DNA from: Silene conica
Lineage: Eukaryota; Streptophyta; Magnoliopsida; Caryophyllales; Caryophyllaceae
Assembly (NCBI GenBank): GCA_029255685.2
Contig: CM055317.2
Span: forward strand, 69,367,460-69,431,459
Length of the DNA stretch: 64,000 nucleotides
Reading direction: 5' to 3'
Shown here: piece after piece, positions 57,357-64,000 of the stretch
Numbering within the stretch: the stretch's first letter is position 1
Layout: each line of letters starts with the position of its first letter
The notes under the pieces: generated by a model
Database searches by the model: none
Told to the model about the DNA's origin: nothing
What the model saw: the letters and a program-made list of their open reading frames with translations, nothing else
Position numbers and translations under genes: made by a program

Positions 57357-59784
57357 AACTAGGTTGTTTGCATGCTTTCCGTTTTATTTTTACGGAGTTA
57401 TTAGGATAACAAAATAAAAATTGATATTTCGTTTAGTATATGATATGGCCGAAATAATTTATGCATGAATACCTACTGATTCTAAAATGTTTTCAGGATA
57501 TTTGGAATATGTTTTGCATATATATTGTTTATAGGTATGTTAATCTCGGTTTTATTAGTTTTTAATGGTTAAAAATTGTTTATTTTGCGAAAAATAGTTA
57601 AAATCATCTTTTGGCCGAGATTTTTCAGTATGTTTTCACATGTATATCCTATGTTATGAATATGAATTTTCGTAAATTATGGACTTATAATACATGGGAT
57701 ATGAATTTTAAATGTTAAAATGCAATAAGATGAACAAAAATGGTTTTGTATAGTTATATTTGGAATTTGACTATAAAATTTTATGAGTATGTCACATGCA
57801 ATATTTAAAATGTATGCTAAATTTTCCAGAAATTTATCTCATATATTGCATTATTATAGATTTTTAATGTAAAAATCGGGTAATTAGTGACATTATTTCG
57901 ACTTTAATAGTTTAAGTTAAAATTTGGCCATAAAAATTTAATACGATGTCATATATATTATTTCCAGCATGTATAAAAATTTCGAGATTTGTATCTAATT
58001 TTAAGCTTGAGAAATAATTTTAAAGGTTAAAATTGTACGATATATGACGAAAATCGTTAAAATTTGCAATAGTTGTTAAAATGGCCGGAAAATTTAACCC
58101 ATATTAGTAATATATGATATGTTCTTCACCATAATTTTCTTGGGAGCCAAAAGTTTCTGTTTTATTTAATTTTAATTTGTTGAAAAGTTGCATTTAAAAT
58201 TGAAATAAAAAGAGTCATATTTATTAAAATTTCGGCTCATTGGGCAGTGTTCCGTTTAATTTTCTGTCCATTTCATGTTCTTAAAGTATTTTGGAAAGTG
58301 TAAAATTATTATTAGTATTTTATTTTGCATTTATGGAACTAATTATTTAATTTTCCGACTTAAAATGCTCGTTTTACGTCTTATTTTCGAAATAAATATT
58401 AAAACCGTATAAATACTAATATTTTAAAGTTCTGAAATTTTAAGTACATTCTATAATTTTCAAAATTTGAATTTTGAAATTTTCGAAATTTTTATGACTC
58501 TTTTTAATTTTTTATATTATTTTTCCCGTAAAACCGAGTAATACCGAACAATATTATTATAATAAGTTAAGTCATGTTCAAAGTTTGAGTAAAACTAAAT
58601 TTTGAAACCTAAAAGAGTTGGGATGATTAACTTAAGAGTGAATTCCGCTTCACATTATGCATAGTGTTGTTAAACGTTAAAACACGCAATTCCATAAAAA
58701 CCGAGGTATACGATGACTATTTATTTAAATGATATTTAAATAGGACGATTTGGCTTAGGGTTTGCATGATATTTCATATATTCATAAGCATTGCATATTT
58801 TAATTATGAATGTCATGATTTTATTTACGTAATTTTGGATTATGTAATTTACTTAGTATGGCCTTAGTTTTAAATCGGTATTTCCCGTAATGTAAGGGGT
58901 TACCGATTCGGATGTAATTAATGTGATCTCGAATCACTTTATTTATTGTTTTCTATTTTATAATGTATAAAGTAGACTAGAAAAGTTGTAATTTTTGTAA
59001 ATCGGAGATCCTTGAAGACGGTGCCATTCGGAAAGGAGTTCCGACCAAGACGGTGTTTTCATTGGGAAGCGTGCCTCGTGAAATTCAAGGGACCAAAGGA
59101 GTTGGTTTCCGAATTTGTACTTTTATTATTTCTTTCCTAGGAAAGGCCATACTAGGGTTTATTTTTATGCTTTTATTTTGCTTTATATGTTTGCATGCAT
59201 AGCCAAATCGTCATATATCATGTCATGCATTTTATTCGATTTAGTCGACCTAGTCTTTTATTTATCGATAATTCACCCACTTAGTTCACTTAAACGGAGA
59301 TAGATAATAAAATTTGACTAGATCTCTTACATATGAATATTGAGACTTAGCCTTACCAAAAAGTATGGACCCATGAATCTCGTCTTCATAAGAAGGTAGG
59401 CTCGGCTAAACCGGGGTGCTAAAATTGTCACGTTGGGTAAGTGGGGTAATAAGATTACATCTTGAAATTTGGTCGATCTCAACGAAAGTATTCGTAACCG
59501 TAGTTGCAATAAGTTCGGGCTATAGACGATTTTTAGAAAATTGTCGACCGGGAGTTCTAAGGTAGAACCGATTAAAAGGTTAATCCACCAAATTATACCA
59601 ATACGGGTTGAATCGGCTATACCGTGCCCGAATTAGTATGGGTTTGGGTCTCGGGATTGTTTACTTAATTGGGTAAGAGATCATTAAGTAAATAGACTAA
59701 ACTTGTTTAAAATTATTTACGAGTTTTGAAAATGACGTTGTTTTAATTCCTTCTTTTATTGTAGTTTAATTTTCAACATCGACA
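57357..59784 (+). other. Long non-coding leader of the retrotransposon
   Basis: 2.4 kb of AT-rich DNA without a recognisable coding sequence lies between the primer site and gag. It contains loosely repeating phrases such as TTAAAATTTGG, TATGTCACATGCAATATT and GTTAAAAT. Such long leaders are common in large non-autonomous LTR elements. Confidence 0.6.
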
Positions 59785-60712
59785 ATGACAACCAACGCTC
59801 CACCTCTCACTAACGTTTCATGGCTTCGATCCTTTATGGATCGTTGCAAACTCGATAAGCATGGCTCAAATTTTAAGGATTGGGATGCGCAATTACTTTT
59901 GGCCGCTCAAGGTGACGATAAGACTCGTTACCTATCCGAAGCCGCTCCGACCGCTCGTTCCGCGGTCCAAACTCGTGAGGCTTATGAAGCCTACATGGAA
60001 AGAGTCCTCCGCTCTTAAAAATGTGCTTATCCTCTCCATGGAGCCGGATCTCCAAAGGAGTATGATCAAGTTAACTACATCATATGAGATATACACCAAG
60101 CTTGCGACAATGTTTTCGCAAACTCCAAGAGTGATACAATATGAGGCGGCTTCCGCCTTCTTCGACGTTTGCTTGAAGGAAGGGCAAAAGATAAGCCCTC
60201 ATGTACTCAAACTAGTTGAGCTCGCGGAGACTTTAAAAGTGCAAGGAGTTGATGTTCCCGACTCTCTCATCATTGACCGAGTTCTTCACTCGCTCAATAA
60301 GGTGAAATCGTATGCACAATTCCGGGTGAATTTTAATATGCGAAATCAAGAGACCACATTGGATGAATTGCATAAGATGCTCGTCCAAACTGAGAGGGAT
60401 ATGGGACTTCATGAAAGTTCTACTAAAGATGTCTTGAACATCGAGAAGAAGGGGAAAACAAGCTTCAAAAGGAATGCCTTCAAAGGCAAGGGCAAGAAAA
60501 CGTTCAAGCCCAAACCGACCAAAGAAAAGACCTTTTCGAAAGGTGCTTCCACCTCATCTTCGAAATCCGAAGACAAGTGTCATTATTGCACGAGGATAGG
60601 ACATTGGAAGCGTAATTGCCCCAAATACTTGAGCGATCTCAGAAATGGGAAGGCAACCGCCGTAGGTAATAATTCTCGTTTAAATTCATGTCATTTATCA
60701 ACTTATGTATAG
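59785..60712 (+). pseudogene. Copia-type gag, broken by a one-base frame change
   Basis: Gag packages element RNA into virus-like particles. The N-terminal part is read from the ATG at 59785 (MTTNAPPLTNVSWLRSF) and stops at 60016-60018. The rest continues in another frame from about 60000 to the stop at 60710-60712. The break maps to a short purine run near 59998-60004 and is consistent with a single extra base. The second part has the UBN2/retrotrans_gag helical region (SMEPDLQRSMIKLTTSYEIY, then LHKMLVQTERDMGL), a Lys-rich linker, and a CCHC zinc knuckle at 60578-60619 (CHYCTRIGHWKRNC). No protease motif follows. As written the product is interrupted. A sequencing error is an alternative explanation. 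Confidence 0.88.
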
Positions 60713-63352
60713 TGATACAATTTGTTGATATTTACCCTTTTAAAATGTTTTAAAGGGACATCTCCTAATGATAAGGGCAATGAGAAGGAAGCATGAAGTT
60801 CCTTACTTGGATAACTATGGTAGCATCCAATTGATCGAAGACTTGAAGAGCTAGACTCTAATTTTCATATTGTCTTCTTTCATATTTTGCAATTTATTTC
60901 CTAGAACAATTTATTTTCTTGTAAGACAAGGATTCAAAATCCTAAAACAATGGTTGTAATTTTGGATATTAGTGACTTGGTTTTCAACCCGAGTCACTAC
61001 TTTTGTTCTTAATCAATTCCTTGATTTCTAAAATAAATTGCATACCTTGTTAAAACATGAATGATAGTGATTTTTATCACAAAATAAGTCACATTGATAC
61101 GATCAACAGAATATAATCAAAGTGTTGATTAAAACAGAGAACTACACCCCATGCATGAGATACTTTCAATCAAATTAAGGAATCATTAATTCATTATACG
61201 ATGATCATTTTAAGTGAAAATGAGAATGTATACATCACACCTATAAAACTTCAAACATTCATATGCATTGGTTAAATCGAAAATTGCTATCCTTATACAA
61301 GTAAATGTTATTGTTAAAATGATAGAGTGGGAGAAAATATTTCGCTCGCAAACCAATGATATAAATACAAGATCTTAGAGAAGATTCCTACATGGGAGTC
61401 TTAAGAAGAACCCTAAATGAATGAATTGAAGAAACTACGAGAGGACACTGAAGAAACTACGGGAGGACACAAGAGGAAAGGTTCCTTATGTTCATTGTTT
61501 CAGAGAGAGGATAATGGAAACCCCGTATGAAAACGGAAGGAAAACGGTTCCTTAATAAATGATTTTTCTAAATTTATAAGATAAAAGAGAAGAAATCATC
61601 TCAATTCTCTCAATGTAGTTATAAGGGAATTATCATGTCATATTCGTCTCGAGGAAACGATTGATTGAATGAAGATAAATCATTATAGGGATAACGATAG
61701 TGATAATGATTCAAGTGATAAATAAAGATTTACATGCAAGAAATGAAAGGTTCATTTAAGAGATCGAGTGATATTGTTTTTAGTGGGAGCGATATTCATT
61801 AAAGAATTGAACCTACCATTTAGAGAGGATGGGTGATTCTTTAAAGTGTAAAGAATAAGAGGATCTCAATTCTAGATGAACAAATACCTTATATCATAAG
61901 ATGATGGAGCTTTACGGGAAGGTTTATTATATTGATAATAAAAGGTCGCCCATTAGAAATCAAAGTGGTTAAATATGTTATTCATATTGATGAATAAAGC
62001 CTTGATCAAATAGCCAAGATGTTTGAAAATAATTAGAGTGATGAAATCATAAATAACTACTCCCTCCTACCCAAGATAAGTGTCCCGTTTGCCATTTTTC
62101 TTTATTCGTCAAAGTGTCCCGTTTGGTACTATTTGGACGGTTTTATTACGTTTTTACCCTTCCCTATTTACATTTATTACCCACTTACCAACCCCTAACC
62201 CAATAGAATATCTTCTCTCTCCAATCTAAATACCCTTACCCTACCCAAAATACACAAACCATAAATCTTTGACTCACTACCAAACGGGACACTTATCCCG
62301 GGTAGGAGGGAGTACAATATAGATTTCAGTACATAAATGACTAGGTAATTTAGAGTGATTCTTTAATCCCTCTAATATATCCATACGTCACGAGTTATAA
62401 GATAACAGTGAGAGCTTCCCTCAGAAAAGGGAACTCAAGATCTAGAATGAGTTCTAGATGTGTGCTCAAATAAGATCATATTTTATGAGATAATATGAGT
62501 CGGAAGGAGACCAAAATTTGTAAGTTTTGCAATCATGAATAAAAGGTTTATTCGCAAAACACTAATACAAATATATGATCGTGCATCAAATGCAATGAAA
62601 TAGTATTGACTATTTTTGCATGACAATGTCATTTGAGTTATAATTAACTCAAAATAAAAGATACTTTGTCAAAATCCAAATGGGTTGTAAGAGACAATTT
62701 TGAACCCCATAAAGTGAACTGGATTGACTTAGTATAGCCCATATCCGCTTATATGAGGTGACGTCTCAAAGCGACTAGAATGTGAGGTGACTGATGGCAA
62801 GTTCAAATGTCATAGAGTCATATGTGATGACTAGTCGATCACATAGGCAGACTGCAAGAGACACTCTGTCGGGCAAAGTGACCGCTTATAGAGTTCTGGA
62901 AATTTTATAATAGCCGGGTTGTGGCGAGAGCTGCTATAGGTTTCTTGTGAGTCAATTCTTAGACTAAAGACTACTCTCCCAAGATGATACAGTTTAGGCA
63001 TAACCTTGATCCATTCTCTACGACTTTTCGTAACTGGAGTCAAATGGGATTGCTTTGGGTTGTGACTGTGACTGGTTGAAGGAAGTAGTGCGATAGAAAT
63101 TGTCCACCCCTTGTCAGGGTTGTTCAAATCTCAAGGCCACTCGAGGAGAAGTTAACTGGAAATGCGTGGCCACGCTCGGATGGTATCTATGGTAGATAAT
63201 TCCGGTCAAACAGTTGTTCTCCAGATCGAGGAAACCACTCATGATATGATCGAATGCAAGTACGACCTCAGAGAGACATCTTGCATTGAATGGGAGATTG
63301 TAATAGGACAAGAGAATTGGTGACGCACACTTGTCGAGGACAAGTGGGAGAT
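60713..63352 (+). other. Non-coding 3' part of the retrotransposon interior
   Basis: There is no pol-like sequence in 2.6 kb. Short open frames near 62831-63311 on the minus strand have no motif. A Stowaway-like MITE interrupts the region at 62060. The polypurine tract lies at its very end. Confidence 0.65.
62060..62312. mobile_element. Stowaway-like MITE inside the retrotransposon
   Basis: CTCCCTCCTACCCAAGATAAG at the left mirrors CTTATCCCGGGTAGGAGGGAG at the right, with TA on both sides. GTGTCCCGTTTG and CAAACGGGACAC continue the inverted repeat to about 33 bp. Confidence 0.9.
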
Positions 63353-64000
63353 TGTTGGGAAATGTGTCCTCAATAGTGCGATCACGTAATTAAATCTCAC
63401 GACGAGAATGCGCAAGGGATGATACGATTTATATTAGTCAACTGACCAACATTAATCGGTAATGATTGGCTAGCTAGAGTTTGACATTACTGTCGTATGA
63501 CGGTGGTGGTCAGTTGATCCCTTTAGGTCACACCTATAGGACAATTCCCTTAATTGATAAAGTGATCAAATGTATATTGATACAATTTGATCATATTCCT
63601 TAAACTCGTATACCGAGAAATCAGAGGTTAAATCTTATTGTAAGATTTATGTTTAAAATTGAAACGTGTCAATTGTTAAACAATGAACGATATTTTACAT
63701 TATCGTAATTAGAATTAATCGGGTTGTATATTAAATGCAAAGGTTGTAAATCGTATTGACGATTATTTTAATTAATCATTTTATATTAGTAATTACGAAT
63801 TACTTGTCAAGTTGATAAATAAGATTTATTTAAATTATAAACAATATTTATACGATAAATATATATGTTTTAAATTAAAACATATTGTATTTTCTCATAT
63901 TGTGACATATTGTATGTCACATAACATACATTATACAATTGACAAAATATAAAATGGATGACCATTTTATCTTAAATGGGACGGTTTGGGTGAGTGGATT
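63353..64000 (+). repeat. 3' LTR, truncated by the window end
   Basis: It starts TGTTGGGAAATGTGTCC and runs as a copy of 56108-56755 to the last base. Differences from the 5' LTR are confined to the first 30 bp: one A/G change and a short indel around TCAACAATAG versus TCAATAG. Confidence 0.92.

Larger units (their letters stand above)
56108..64000 (+). mobile_element. LTR retrotransposon with gag only (TR-GAG-like), right end cut by window
   Basis: The 5' LTR at 56108-57342 is followed by a tRNA-Met primer site (TGGTATCAGAGC, 57345-57356). A polypurine tract, AAGTGGGAGA (about 63342-63351), precedes the 3' LTR starting at 63353. The internal region is 6.0 kb, of which only 59785-60712 codes, for a Copia-type gag. 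No protease, integrase, reverse transcriptase or RNase H sequence is recognisable, although 2.4-2.6 kb of non-coding DNA flanks gag on each side. The element must use proteins from another element. The visible parts of the two LTRs agree almost throughout, which points to a recent insertion. Confidence 0.9.

Overview
This is nuclear DNA from a plant, almost certainly a eudicot. The genes have many short exons and long AT-rich introns, the gene families are plant-specific, and the intergenic space is packed with plant transposons (a Cassandra TRIM, CACTA, hAT, Mutator-like, PIF/Harbinger-Tourist and Stowaway MITEs, and a large LTR element). I cannot name the species from the sequence alone. I find three intact-looking host genes and no tRNA, CRISPR or operon structure.

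Layout. 135-919: a complete Cassandra TRIM whose LTRs carry 5S-rRNA-like sequence. 1597-9420 (+): a 15-exon JmjC dioxygenase gene of the JMJ31 type, whose second exon lies at the start of a three-copy tandem duplication. 9.84-12.0 kb: tandem arrays. 12-18.7 kb: AT-rich intergenic DNA with MITEs. 18750-28600 (-): a three-exon INDETERMINATE-DOMAIN (IDD) C2H2 zinc-finger transcription factor gene with a 7-kb intron full of MITEs and tandem repeats. 28.6-45.2 kb: gene-free transposon territory, including a hAT-type element, a CACTA element inserted into a Tourist-like MITE, several MITE families and decayed LTR-type remnants. 45274-52492 (-): a two-exon class-A heat stress transcription factor gene (HsfA6b/A7-like) with a 6.2-kb intron that holds a three-level nest of DNA transposons. 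52.97-55.6 kb: a Mutator-like MITE and a 2-kb long-TIR element containing minisatellites. 56108-64000 and beyond: a young LTR retrotransposon with LTRs that look identical after the first few tens of bases, one frame-broken gag region, and no recognisable pol. Its 3' LTR is cut by the window end.

The three host genes are not an obvious functional cluster: one is an oxygenase and two are transcription factors from unrelated families. What they share is expansion of their introns by the same small DNA transposon families (for example, the family with GACCATCCCC ends occurs in an IDD intron, twice in the HSF intron and once in intergenic DNA). I see no convincing novel gene system. The most interesting points are the in-frame triplication of a JMJ31 exon segment, the GC-AG intron in the same gene, the near-perfect 77-bp hairpin inside the CACTA element, the nested transposons in the HSF intron, and the gag-only retroelement. 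Exon boundaries were assigned by hand from reading frame, phase, splice sites and family resemblance.
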